A DNA stretch of 64,000 nt, from assembly GCA_963971225.1 (NCBI GenBank), contig OZ020270.1, positions 18,647,488 to 18,711,487 on the forward strand, in the 5' to 3' direction. This DNA is from Melieria omissa. Its lineage: Eukaryota; Arthropoda; Insecta; Diptera; Ulidiidae. This document shows, piece after piece, positions 52,451-62,974 of this stretch. A program made the translations under genes and the position numbers. Under the pieces are notes generated by a model. That model had not been told where the DNA came from and did no database searches. It saw only the letters and a program-made list of their open reading frames with translations. The first letter of the stretch is position 1; the number at the start of each line of letters is the position of its first letter.

Positions 52451-52910
52451 AAATTGCGGCGGTACCACGCCCTCTTGTCCAATGCTCACAACTTTCTTCT
52501 AGTCGAATTATTTCACTGATGTGTGTGTGTACTGCAAAACTGTTGGATCATAAAAAATGTGCCACGCCCCTTGACCAACGCCGATCAAATCTCATCAGTA
52601 GAATGACACATCTATGAAACGGCGGTACACCAAATTTCAATGCTGTGCGGCTTACAACTCCGAAGCTATTCCATTTAAAATATTTGAGTTGTATGGGCGG
52701 TGCCACACCCCCTTGTTAAATACCCGCCCCATTCCCTCTGTCGAAAGATATGATTAAGTGATAGGTTCATACCAAGTTTCATTGAAGTACGACTTACAGT
52801 TCGGCTGCATACAAAATTTGCCACGCCCGTTGTTCAACGCCCATCAAATTTTAACAGTACAATGACACTTCTATGGGACGATGTAATATTAAATTTCAAT
52901 TGATGTACAC
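52451..52910. repeat. GGGCGTGGC-family repeats in inverted orientation
   Basis: GCCACGCCC motifs and CAAATTTCAATG, ACGACTTACAGTTC blocks recur two to three times and resemble the complement of the 50.4-51.2 kb repeats. The two sets flank the repeat at 51405-52450, so that repeat may have inserted in, or been captured with, an inverted pair. Confidence 0.5.
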
Positions 52911-54719
52911 GCATAGATTCGATAGTTTTGGGCTTTATTCTCATTTCGACAATAACACGCAATGTTGTTACTTTCCGCAGCAAGCCAGCTTGGCTTTGCT
53001 CGTGCAGATTGAAATGATGGTTGATTTGGCAAATCGATCACCAAGGCAAATTCAATAGGTAATTGCTAGAACTGATTATACTTTTTTCTTTGATAATTAG
53101 CACAACATTGTGGCAATAGTTTTCCACTTATTATTACTTTCTTAATGCGTCTTGGTTGTTCCAATATTTATTTACACATATATTTATTTTCATTGCAGCT
53201 ATTTGTACTTTTTACAACTTCTATTTTACAAGCAGACCGGAAGAACTAATAAAATTCATTGAATTTTGTTTTTTTCCGTAGTGCTACCACCTTATTTATG
53301 CGCCTTGGCGATCGCTCAATCAATTATTCTATGCAAACTTTTCCTGTCCACTTCTTGTTCTTGTTTGTAAAAAAGCAAGCGGAGAGCAAGCACGAGCCAC
53401 CACCAACATGCAAGCGGCACACCGCTTTGTTGCCCAACAAGAACAACCACAGTGTGTGGTGCGTCACTGTTTCATACACCGCTCTCACAGCTTCTCAGTT
53501 TACGCTCTCGCGCTCTGTGCGTTCTCGTCCCTTTTACTGCTAAGAATGTGGCAATTGTTTCATGTTAAAATGGGCGTGGTCGGGCATCTTTACGCCTGCA
53601 CCCATGGAAGGAAATGATAAAAAATTTGTTTATTTTTTGTTTTTAATGAGAAACGAATTGTTTCCAAGATTTTGCTCGACAAAATTCATATATAGACAGG
53701 CTCAGAGGGCCAACCGGAGAAGGTTGCGGGGTTCAAGCCCCCAAATAAAAAATTCTAGTGAAAATGATGGTCTCAAACAACAATATTGGGCCCAAAGTGG
53801 TATGCAAAACCCCCCAAAATGAAATCCTGTGTGCGTCACTGTACAGGTTATTAACTCAAAACGGAGCGTGAATTAAAATTTTATGAACAGAAGGTGGATT
53901 GATTCATCTCTCTATCTCTTAGCAGTGTCGAGCGCATAATTCCTTAATTTTTGAACATTTATTTTGTAAGGGGGGCGAAACATTTAGAAGCGTCAAAAAA
54001 GGTAGTTTTTTCTGATTTTATGCTGGCAGAATAAAAATACATAGAGTCAGGTTTGTTTCGGATATATATAAAGGCATAATAAAAGTGGGAGAAACAAATT
54101 TTTTACAAAAAAAAAAACAAAATGGCGGAGTTATGGCCGATTTCCTGGCGGTGACAAACTTTGCGGCCGTCAACTTCCTAGGTAGAGTTTTGATCTGAAA
54201 CAAGAAATGAAAATATCTTATGAATCAGAAAGCTTTTATCAAGTGCATAGCGAAGAGATTTACTGTAATTTTGAAAAATTGGAGGTATAGTCATGCTTTT
54301 AGTGAAAAAGTGCCATTTTTTACCCGTGTTTTGACATAAAAATGAGTAAATAACTGTGAAAACGCTTTTTGTTAAAAAAATTGCGCTGCCACGCACTTGA
54401 ATATAAAATTATCTATAATATGCTGTTTAATCCGACTAAATCGGTTGAATAGCTCGCTCGCAATCTTGACGGCCGGATCAGTAAACATAGTTTTGAAAAA
54501 AGACGTTCAAAGTTTATGTGCGCGCAGCTGCCTGTATAGCCGCCCCGCAGGTCTTGGGCTATTATCTCCCAAAATATTAACAGTAGGCCAATAGAACTTC
54601 GGGACTATATTTTTAAATAGTTTATCTTTCGATGGCAGCAATAAAAAAAATTTCGATTTTTGTAAGGTTCTAAATGTATCGCCCCCTTAATCTGAAAACA
54701 TAGCTTTAGCTTTAACATA
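52911..54719. other. No gene recognised
   Basis: Long unassigned region. Frames at 53259-53822 and 54018-54594 lack recognisable motifs and have low-complexity composition. A minus-strand stretch near 54470-54600 has a continuous translation of about 40 residues that I could not place. Confidence 0.35.
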
Positions 54720-55155
54720 AAATTTAGCACTTGTATAAATCATATTTTATCTTGATATATCTCCAAATTTGGTTAGAAAAAGTTTTCTATACGACACATT
54801 TTTTACTGATCGTTCCTGTGGCAGCTATATGTTAAAGTTGGGCGATCTTGTTTAAGTTTAGTTATGCGATTCAGTATTACATAGAAATGTCAAATACGAC
54901 ATTTTGTGAGAATATCTTTAAAAATGCATATCTTGTTATGTCATTTCTTCTGCCTGATTTACTAATTTTCCCACATTGTGGAGTCTGAAACCGCTTTGCT
55001 CCATTTTCTCGTTCCACATTTGGACCTGAAACCTCTTTAACATTTCCAACTGGTCTAAAAAAGCCAAAACTGTCCCCACAGAACCTATGATAACAAAAAT
55101 ATTTACATATGTAAATAGTGTCAGTCACCGTATATAAAAATTGGTTTAAAGGTGA
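54720..55155. repeat. Diverged relative of the fold-back arms
   Basis: TGGCAGCTATATG, GGGCGATCTTGTTTAAG, CAGTATTACATAGAAATGTC, TCTGAAACC and CATTTGGACCTGAAACCTC follow in the same order as in the arms of the element at 45039-46164. It ends in ACATATGTAAATAGTGTCAG. So one arm-length copy of the family lies here without its partner. Confidence 0.6.
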
Positions 55156-55547
55156 AATTAAAATAGAAAAGTAAAAAAATTGCAAAACCCATTATATTTA
55201 CATCAATTTACTTAAAAACAACAACACAAACAAACAGCAGCACCATCGCACAAAATGCCAAGCTTCTTTTGCACTTCTGGGTTTGCGCCCCATTTTTAAT
55301 ACAGGCACTCAGTCTATGGAAGATTGCTTGAAGCCTGGCAAATTCTGGCAGCTGAAACTAACACGTTATAATCTTAAAACGTGACTTAGTATTACGAAAA
55401 AAAGATCAATGGGGGCAACGAGGGGGAACACAACTAAAACTTTCAGTGAAATTCTGCGAGTCAGACGAAAAACACAGAATATAGTATTTGTAACTTTTGA
55501 TTTTTGTTTTTAAGTAGACTTCAATTTAAATATATCTCATTAATTAG
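55156..55547. other. No feature recognised
   Basis: AT-rich sequence with no motif or bounded repeat that I recognise. Confidence 0.4.
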
Positions 55548-56179
55548 CAGACATGGGGGTTTAGCATTAAATTCATAGTGCACTATCCTTTTCACTACCA
55601 CTAAATAAATTTCAGTGGTAGTTGAATTTTTTCCACTAATCACTGAATTTAATGGCAGTGGCAGTGGTAAAAAGTACCACTAAAAACAAATTAGTGGAAG
55701 AAAATTGCACTACCACTAAATAAAGATCAGTGATTAATGGAAAAAATTCAGCTACCACTAAAATTTATTTAGTGGTAGTGAAAAGCATAGTGCACTAAAC
55801 AAAGACATCCATTACCATTAAACAACGATATGCGCAAAAATATATGTTTTATTTAAACAACTTATTTGCTTTCAACAAGACCAGACATCGGGGTTTTGCA
55901 CTAAAGTCATAGTGCACTATGCTTTTCACTACCACTAAATAAATTTTAGTGGTAGCTGAATTTTTTCCACTAATCACTGAATTTAATTTGTTTTTAGTGG
56001 TAAAAAGTACCACTAAAAACAAATTAGTGGAAGAAAATTGCACTACCACTAAATAAAGATCAGTGATAAGTGGAAAAAATTCAGCTACCACTACAATTTA
56101 TTTAGTGGATAATGGAAAATTTCTCAGCAGACCTCTAGTGGTAGTGGTAGTAGATTTTAGTGCCAAACCCCCATGTCTG
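55548..56179. mobile_element. hAT MITE, composite, 8-bp TSD
   Basis: Ends CAGACATGGGGGTTTAGCA and CAGACATGGGGGTTTGGCA (complement) are flanked by a perfect TTAATTAG (55540-55547, 56180-56187). A second copy of the left end, CAGACATCGGGGTTTTGCAC, occurs inside near 55882, so the element looks like two units joined. Hairpin arms built of ACTACCACTAAAT and its complement fill each unit. Non-coding. Confidence 0.85.
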
Positions 56180-56190
56180 TTAATTAGAAT

Positions 56191-56447
56191 TGTTAGCGCC
56201 ACTTTTATTGTGCGTGTTTATTTGTTGAGCGCTACTCCAAGACTGAGTTTATTGGCAAAAGTAACAAATTATGATAAATTGAGAAGTGACAAATTGAGAA
56301 CTCAAATATTACAAGATAATGAATAGATAAATGAAGAGAGGGTGACAAATAGAAATAATGAAATTAAGAGAGTATCAACATACATAAATACTTAATACAA
56401 TACATAAAGTAGTACAAGCTCCGCTGTTCACATTCGGTCATCCTGCA
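56191..56447 (-). repeat. 3' LTR of the second gypsy element
   Basis: On the minus strand it starts TGCAGGATGACC right after GAGGGCGATTAATA and ends GGCGCTAACA. AATAAA motifs lie near its end. The boundary is inferred from TG...CA ends since the 5' LTR is outside the window. Confidence 0.65.
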
Positions 56448-58505
56448 TATTAATCGCCCTCGATTAATAATTTATGTATGCATATCTCGTTTTTTCCGCA
56501 GTCGCTCGCTTCTTCTAGGTGGATTACTTGGGCCGTCGTCATCTTCATTGTCGTACTGCAACAATGGATCAGCACACGCTGGCACGTCATTGCTGTTCTC
56601 TGATGAGTCGTCAACTAAAGCCATTACATCGTCGTCAGTGGTTTCATCTTCCGGCATTGCCACGCGCTTTATTTGATCGACAGCAACAACACCATCGTCA
56701 AATTTTGATGTTCGCTGCAATCCAGGGATGTCTGAGACTCGGTAGCGGTCGTTCGGCAATGCCTGTGTTATGATGTATGGGCCTTTGTAGTGTGGCAGCA
56801 ATTTGGATGATTCTCCTGGTGCAGAAACTGTAACGCGCTTAACCCTTCTGTCAATACGAAAAATGTCCACCTATTATCAATACGAAGGTACCCGGGTACC
56901 TTCATGCAATTTGTATGGGAAAAGTAAAATAATAGCACAAAATTTTGAAACATCGATGTTAGCTTTTAAAACAAAGCATTATTTATTGCTAATTCAAGTT
57001 AAAAGCATTAAACACTTATTAATAGTGCAATAATTTCTGTATTTTCTTGTTTTACATTTTTGCCTACAATGATCGGAATAGATATAGTACGAGTCATGGG
57101 CTTTTGGCCGGTAGTCGGAATCTCGTTTTGTTCCTGCTGACGTTTGCATAAACAAATATAAGGGCGTCTGTGCTCCCAAAACTGCTTAAAACCGTTTTAA
57201 TGAACAAATTTTGATAAAAAGGGCGTTATTTTGCCTTTTCTGAATTTTCGGCATCAGCGGCGCACACAGGACTTCATTTTAAGAGGCGTTCAGCTTACAG
57301 CTTGTGACCCCAATACCATTTAAAATCAATGCGTCACCCATAATTTTTGAAGTTAGCGCATATTTTGGGGGTTTGAACCACGAATACCCCCTTGCGTTAT
57401 CTTCGCAAGATATTCTCCACGGGGTTTGACTTTTTTGTAGTATCTAATTTATGTTTACTGCGAATAATAGATGCTTTCAAGCTGCAAAAATTTAGCATGT
57501 TAGTTACCAAAGCCACCAAAAGCCACCTTTTCGTTGCATGATTAGTAATGAAATGGGTCAACCGTTTAGCCATAACGTCTATCAACCTTTGTACTATTGT
57601 AACTACAAATGAGTTTGGGTTTTTGGTTTTCACCTGACACTACTTTACCGTGGTGCATAGTTGGATAAACCACCTAGCTTTTGTCGCTATGAAACCGAAT
57701 ATCGTTGACTTTAGGGGTCCAGGATTCATTTTTAGCACCAAAGTGAGATTTTTTTGCGAATAGGTACTCCGCAAGTACCTCAGAAATAAAAAGGGGGCTG
57801 CAAACAGGCAAAAAGCAGCAGCATTGCGGCCACAGGTTTTAAACTTTAAAGCTTTGAATCAAAATGTGTGCTTTTGCTACAATTGTCTTACGTTGACAAT
57901 TGGCTAGTCTTCCAGAGTAAGCCTCGCCTTTCAAAGAAAAACAAATTTTGGGTCACACGCATGTAAAGTCGATGACTTCGATCGGATGTAATGAATTTAA
58001 CTTATTTTTGAATACAAATCTGAATGCAAATTTCAATTTTGGTCAACTACTTATTGAATAAACTTGCTTTGACTCGAATATGAAAGAGTAATTTCACGTT
58101 GAAACTGTATTGTTTTACTGTATTTTGTATGAAGGCACCCGGGTACCTTCGTATAGAACAAAGGGGGTAGTGTTCAAAAATCGGTTCTAAAAGTTATCTA
58201 GAAAAATATTTCTTTCTATATAAGATCTCTAATAGATAGTAAATTGATTTTTAGGAATATACTAAAAATATGAACACAGCTTTCCTTGGCCGAAAGAAGG
58301 ATATTTTTGCCTCAAAAATGCAAAAGGTACCCAGGTACCTTCGTATTGACAGAAGGGTTAATCATAACAGTGTCTCCTGGCAAATAGACTCGAGCCTTGC
58401 ATCGTTTGCGATCGTACTGTGTCTTTTGTTTTAACTGGTCGTCTATAATGTTTATGATCGCTTTTTCACGTACTTCGTCTGTGCTCTCTTTACTTTTAAT
58501 TTTGC
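56448..58505 (-). pseudogene. Gypsy-2 pol C-terminal end
   Basis: Two parts flank the transposon at 56843-58357. The upstream part (58505-58362) reads a Lys-rich segment ending in ARVYLPGDTV. The downstream part (56838-56472) reads VTVSAPGESSKLLPHYKGPYI, RYRVSDIPGLQRTS and an acidic tail DETTDDDVMALVDDSSEN, ending RRSERLRKKRDMHT at 56472. This GPY-type segment follows the integrase core in many gypsy elements. The frame is open apart from the insertion. Confidence 0.7.
56843..58357. mobile_element. TTAA element, CCCTTCTGTC ends
   Basis: Terminal repeat CCCTTCTGTCAATACG on both sides (16 bp perfect) with TTAA duplications (56839-56842, 58358-58361). The palindrome GAAGGTACCCGGGTACCTTC lies near the left end (56884-56903), and two near-copies lie near the right end (58131-58150, 58323-58342). 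No transposase recognised. piggyBac-type by target and CCC ends. Confidence 0.82.
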
Positions 58506-58509
58506 TTAA

Positions 58510-59236
58510 GGGGGACTTACACCTTGTAGGGCGTTTTTTAACCGTATATTCAAAAATTTACTGTTGGAAGACGGAAAAAGATATCGTAACGAAACTTTTT
58601 GCATTTTATGAGATCTTTATTGAATATTACACACAATTTTTTTCAGATTTTAGCGTTGACATGGCAGGTATGTAAGTGGCATTGACAGTGCCCCTGTCAA
58701 AACTGAAGGGTAAAACGGTGTACACGATTGCGTCTGTCCTGGTGATCTGAAATCAAAAATTGAATAGCCGTTGTAATCGTTGTTACTTCGGCAAGGTCCC
58801 GATCGTTCACTTTTTTAAAATTTCAATTTTTCGCAAAATGGCGCATATTTTTCGAAAAATATCAATTTTTTCCCACGTTTTTCGTTCTGTTTTGAGCTGT
58901 CAAAAATCAGAAAATTAAAATTTCGAAAAAGTGAACGATCGGGACCTTGCCAAGTGTTTTATGAAAAAAATAAAAAAAAAGTAAGCCGATAAGTTAATTT
59001 GTTCTCTCGTAATCGTGTACACCAGTTTGAAAAATTCAAGTTTTTGAGAAACGCGTTCAAAGCGCTGGGGCGATGCGGAAACGCGCGAACCGGACGTGAC
59101 TTTCTATTTTTTTAAGGGCCTTACTCTCGAAATAGAGACAAACCGTTTTACAGGATCATTTTTAAGACTATTAACATCAATAAAATGTAAAAAAAAAAAA
59201 ATCGATTTTTTTAATGTAACAAGGTGTAAGTCCCCC
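58510..59236. mobile_element. TTAA element, GGGGGACTTACACC ends
   Basis: Terminal repeat GGGGGACTTACACCTTGT, 18 bp perfect, with TTAA on both sides (58506-58509, 59237-59240). An internal perfect hairpin of about 25 bp (58788-58813 and 58926-58951) is built on GGCAAGGTCCCGATCGTTCA. Non-coding, 727 bp. Confidence 0.82.
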
Positions 59237-59240
59237 TTAA

Positions 59241-60330
59241 ACATTCATCTTCCATCGGGCAACCAAATGTACTTCTTGGATCATAGTTGAACAGCAATTG
59301 AAAAGGGGTTGTTTTTATCGCCCGGTGATAAGTGTTGTTGAGGCTGAACTGTGCTATACCTACAAAACGGTCCCAATCTTTGCTGTCCGACTTTCCACTC
59401 ATGGTTGCCAACATCGGAGTAATGCTTCTGTTAACCCATTTTTTACCGCCGTGTCTTTAAAGACACGGCAACTTTGAAAAATTCTGAAAATTACAGTTTC
59501 TAACGCATATTAAATATTTTTCCATAATCGGAAAGCTACATTCGTTGGCTTTAAAACTGCGAACAACTATTTTCGAATTTTAGGGTTTCACTCAGTGTAA
59601 AACTGGTATAAACAGGACCACCTTTTTTAAGGGTTTTAAAAAATTGTTTGTTTAAATACAAAATGAATTTTTTTTTTAAATAAAATACCCAATACTGCTT
59701 ACCAAAAGAACAAAGTTGGCATACAAATTATGAAACTTTCAGTTTTCTAAAGTTTTAAGCGTGTTCTAACTTGAAATATTTTGGGTAGTCCTTAAAAACA
59801 CGGGAATCGCATTATATTCAACTTTTTCCTTGGTTGCAACTACTTTCGATGCGTAGTTAAAAAGAAACCGTAACTTAAACTTGAAAAATGTGGAATTTTC
59901 CGAATTTGGCTTACGTATTTTGCCAGCGTATCTTTAAATTCACATCTGCTACAGCCCAAAAAAAAAAATTTTTTAATTTTTTTAAAAGCAGAAATGGCAT
60001 ACGGAGGCTCTAAATAGGCTGTATTATGAAAATTTTCAAAATCGGTCCACGGGATCTAGGGGCGGTAAAAAATGGGTTAAGCCTTTCTACTTGTCCGTTG
60101 GCTCTCGGCGTAGCAGTAGCATTCTTGATGTGAATAATGTTTTTCTCATGACAAAAAGTTTTAAATGCGGCTCCCGTAAATGACGTTCCTAAATCGGTAA
60201 CAATACGTTTCGGGGCGCCAAATAAACAAATGAATTCGTTGACAGCTTTAACGGTAGTGGCAGACTTTGTATTGCGAACTTCTTTCAAAATGCAAAATTT
60301 TGTAAAGCCATCAATTGCTGCTAAAATGTA
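59241..60330 (-). pseudogene. Gypsy-2 integrase core
   Basis: Right of the insertion at 59435-60076 the frame reads YILAAIDGFTKFC, FGAPKRIVTDLGTSF (second catalytic Asp; the usual Arg after it is Leu) and PRANGQVERLN (catalytic Glu region). Left of it, MLATMSGKSDSKDWDRF and SLNNTYHRAIKTTPFQLLF continue to the insertion at 58510-59236. The first catalytic Asp lies on the far side of 60331-61265. The integrase joins the element's DNA into chromosomes. Confidence 0.8.
59435..60076. mobile_element. TTAA element, CCCATTTTTTACCGCC ends
   Basis: Terminal repeat CCCATTTTTTACCGCC, 16 bp perfect, with TTAA on both sides (59431-59434, 60077-60080). AT-rich interior with a GTGTCTTTAAAGACAC palindrome at its left end (59451-59466). 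Non-coding, 642 bp. Confidence 0.82.
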
Positions 60331-61265
60331 GGGGAATTCTTTGTAAGGTGCCACTCTTTGTAAGGTGCCACCCCTGCTCGATTTCGACGTTACAGCAGTC
60401 CAAGAAAAAAAATTCCTATTGTCATTTATGGTATATATGTCAACATCAATTTAAATATGGTTTTTGAGGAAATAGAAACAATAACACGGTCTGGGTAAAT
60501 AAAAGTGTCAAATTTGGTTAGGAAAAAACATAAAAATAAAAACTGAAGGTTTTTCTTACGGTGAAAAAGTATCCAAAAACTTATAAAAAACTAAGGTAAA
60601 TATCAGTGTTGGACTTAATTTTTAATGGTTTTTCATAATCCGAAATGATATCCGAGCATATCGTAAAAGGAACAAATTTATACAATGATTTCCAAAACGG
60701 CATACAAATGTAAAGTGCCACCTTTTTTTCTTTGTAAGGTGCCACCCCCGTTTTTTTACTGTTTTGTGGTCCTATATCGGTAAAATGACTTTTTATTGCT
60801 CGGAATAGTCATTACGATGAATTTAAAGTGTTCTTAGTCAATTTTCCTCTAATCCTATCATGAGGAATAAATTAGTTCAGTTTTGTTCTTTAATTTCCAT
60901 ACAATTATTCGTTTTATTCGTTACCATTCAATTTCGGTTTGCTTTTGGTCATTTTCTATTCAATTCAAATGAAATTCAATAATCTTTTGTAAATTTTCTA
61001 AATCATGCATTTTTACTTGAGATTTTTACGTTTTTAGCGGGTTTTTAAGGGGGTGGCACTTTACATTAAAAAATTTTAGGATTACGATTTTTAACACTTT
61101 GGAAAATTGGCTGTCGTATTTACGACAAATTCAAATGAAGTGTTATCTTGGATCATAACTCTTTAAACCCTCTTTCCAACGGTATAATAACTTTGGCGAT
61201 AAGTTAATTTTCTAACGAGTAATGTGCAAAAAAGCTATGGGGTGGCACCTTACAAAGAATTCCCC
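60331..61265. mobile_element. TA element, GGGGAATTC ends
   Basis: Terminal repeat GGGGAATTCTTTGTAAGG, at least 24 bp perfect, with TA on both sides (60329-60330 and 61266-61267). TTTGTAAGGTGCCACYC is repeated tandemly at the left end and again near 60732, and a GTGGCACTTTACAT version is near 61050. The target lies in the codon for Tyr in the integrase core; removing the insert restores the frame. A fragment of this family lies at 21287-21494. Confidence 0.85.
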
Positions 61266-61267
61266 TA

Positions 61268-61791
61268 CATATTGCCCCTGCTACTTTTGACAAAAGGTCC
61301 CAAGTGGTCCAAGTGAACAGTGTGAAATGGAATTCCGATTTTCTCAATAGTATGGAGCATGCCTTCCGGCTCCTTGTGGTACAAGCATTCTGCACATGCG
61401 GCGATATAGATTTGACATACGTTTTTAGTCCCGGAAACCAATATCGCTCTTTAATTTTCGCGACTGTTTTATCCAAACCGATGTGAGCAAATTTATCGTG
61501 GTAATTATGTACAACACGCCATCGCGCCTTGTTGGGAACGTAAAACTTTTCACAATCACCCTCTTTACGGTATAATTTATTTTCTCGTAGCACGAAAAAA
61601 TTACGAAGTTCACGATCTCGTGCGTTTAGGGTGGACGTCTTTCGCAGTGATTCCGAAATAATTTGCAAATGCGAGTCACCTCGCTGCAGAAGTGTCAGCC
61701 AGTCGTTTTCGCTCAATGTATTATAAAGAATTGCTACATCTGCAACCGTTCCGATGTCTTCGGCGCTGCCCGTTGGATTGCGGCTGAGTGA
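61268..61791 (-). pseudogene. Gypsy-2 integrase N-terminal zinc region
   Basis: It reads ENDWLTLLQRGDSHLQII, FYVPNKARWRVVHNYHDKFA, HIGLDKTVAKIKERYWFPGL: the integrase HHCC domain. A shift near 61390 precedes the two Cys (CAECLYH in another frame) and HLDHLGPFVKSSRGN with the first catalytic Asp. The reading then passes into the element at 60331-61265. One frameshift is certain. Confidence 0.8.
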
Positions 61792-62971
61792 AGGCTTGAT
61801 TACACGTAACGAGTCGAGTGACGAGACATCAAAATGGTACTAGGCCGAAAGAATTGGGATAGCGAGCAAAAGCGACGAGTTGTTCAAACGTATTTCGACA
61901 CGCGGCGAGTCAGTTCGGTTTTACCAGTGACTACGTGACGCGAAACTGAGAGGAGAAATGATTTTCAGACCATTTTTTGCTTTTTCCAATCGTCCGACAG
62001 TGTACGGGTTTTTTTACCCAAACATTCGCACAGCACCGGTTACCAGTCAATTGTTTGCATCTTAAAGTGATAACTTTTCTTATTTGCTGTAAATATAACG
62101 TTGCGAACAATCTTGTTTTCCTGGTCTAAGTAATTTTGATTGTTACCCGTACCAACAAAAAGCAGAAATAAATTATTTCATACGCTAAAGTCAGCAGATA
62201 TTCGGTTGCTTTTTCCTTCAGTTCATGTCTCATTGAGTTTGCCGTTTCTAGTGCAGCAAGGAACAGTGATGGCAAGTTGAACTCATTTCAAACGCAGAGC
62301 TGCAACACAAGCAATTCAAACGTTAAGGCTTTGAGGGCAATCAGCAAAAACTGAAGTAAAATCATATTAAAACACGTTGGAACATACTTATGACGTTTTT
62401 CAGCAACAACATTTTTTTGGAAATCAATTTCCTATAAACGTACTACAGAATGAAAGAAAAAAAAACAATTACTTTATTTGCAAATAAACTTCGAACGCAC
62501 CAGCAGCCCTTGCCCTGACTTTTGTATGGCGAATTTGCTGTACGAACCCTAATCAACTCTGGGGCCTGGTTTGACCGAATTTGCGACTCTGGGGCCTGGT
62601 TTGACCGAATTAGCAACCGTGACTCCTCTCAGTTTCGCGTCATGTAGTCATTGGGTTTTACAATGCACAAAATGAACTAAGCAACTCGCGCAATTAAACT
62701 CAACCGAGCGAAAAGTGGTGTGTGACGCATACCGCATGTCACGAGCGATGCCGCATGTGACGAGCGATTGCACGAATCGCTGCGAAAAGAGAAAAATATA
62801 ACGGTAAAGTAGTGGTCGCTCGGCCTAGCAAACAAAATGTGATTCTAGTGGCTCTCTCGCCACTTTCATCGATCACTGACTCAATCAAGAACTCGCCTTA
62901 CCGTTTAGACGAAACGAGTACTCGTTCGAGTTGCTGTCTTCTCACTCTACTCGTTACGTGTAATCAAGCCT
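61792..62971. mobile_element. Element with AGGCTTGATTACACG ends, 3-bp TSD
   Basis: Terminal repeat AGGCTTGATTACACGTAACG, 23 bp perfect, then about 32 of 36; TGA on both sides (61789-61791, 62972-62974). Inside, ACTCTGGGGCCTGGTTTGACC is duplicated in tandem (62556 and 62586, 30-bp period). Non-coding, 1,180 bp. A 3-bp duplication suggests PIF/Harbinger, but TGA is not the usual TWA. Confidence 0.8.
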
Positions 62972-62974
62972 TGA

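Noticed and set aside
48085..52910. CRISPR-like array
   Set aside because: Units are 236-283 bp and diverged, with no short repeat/spacer structure, in a eukaryotic context.
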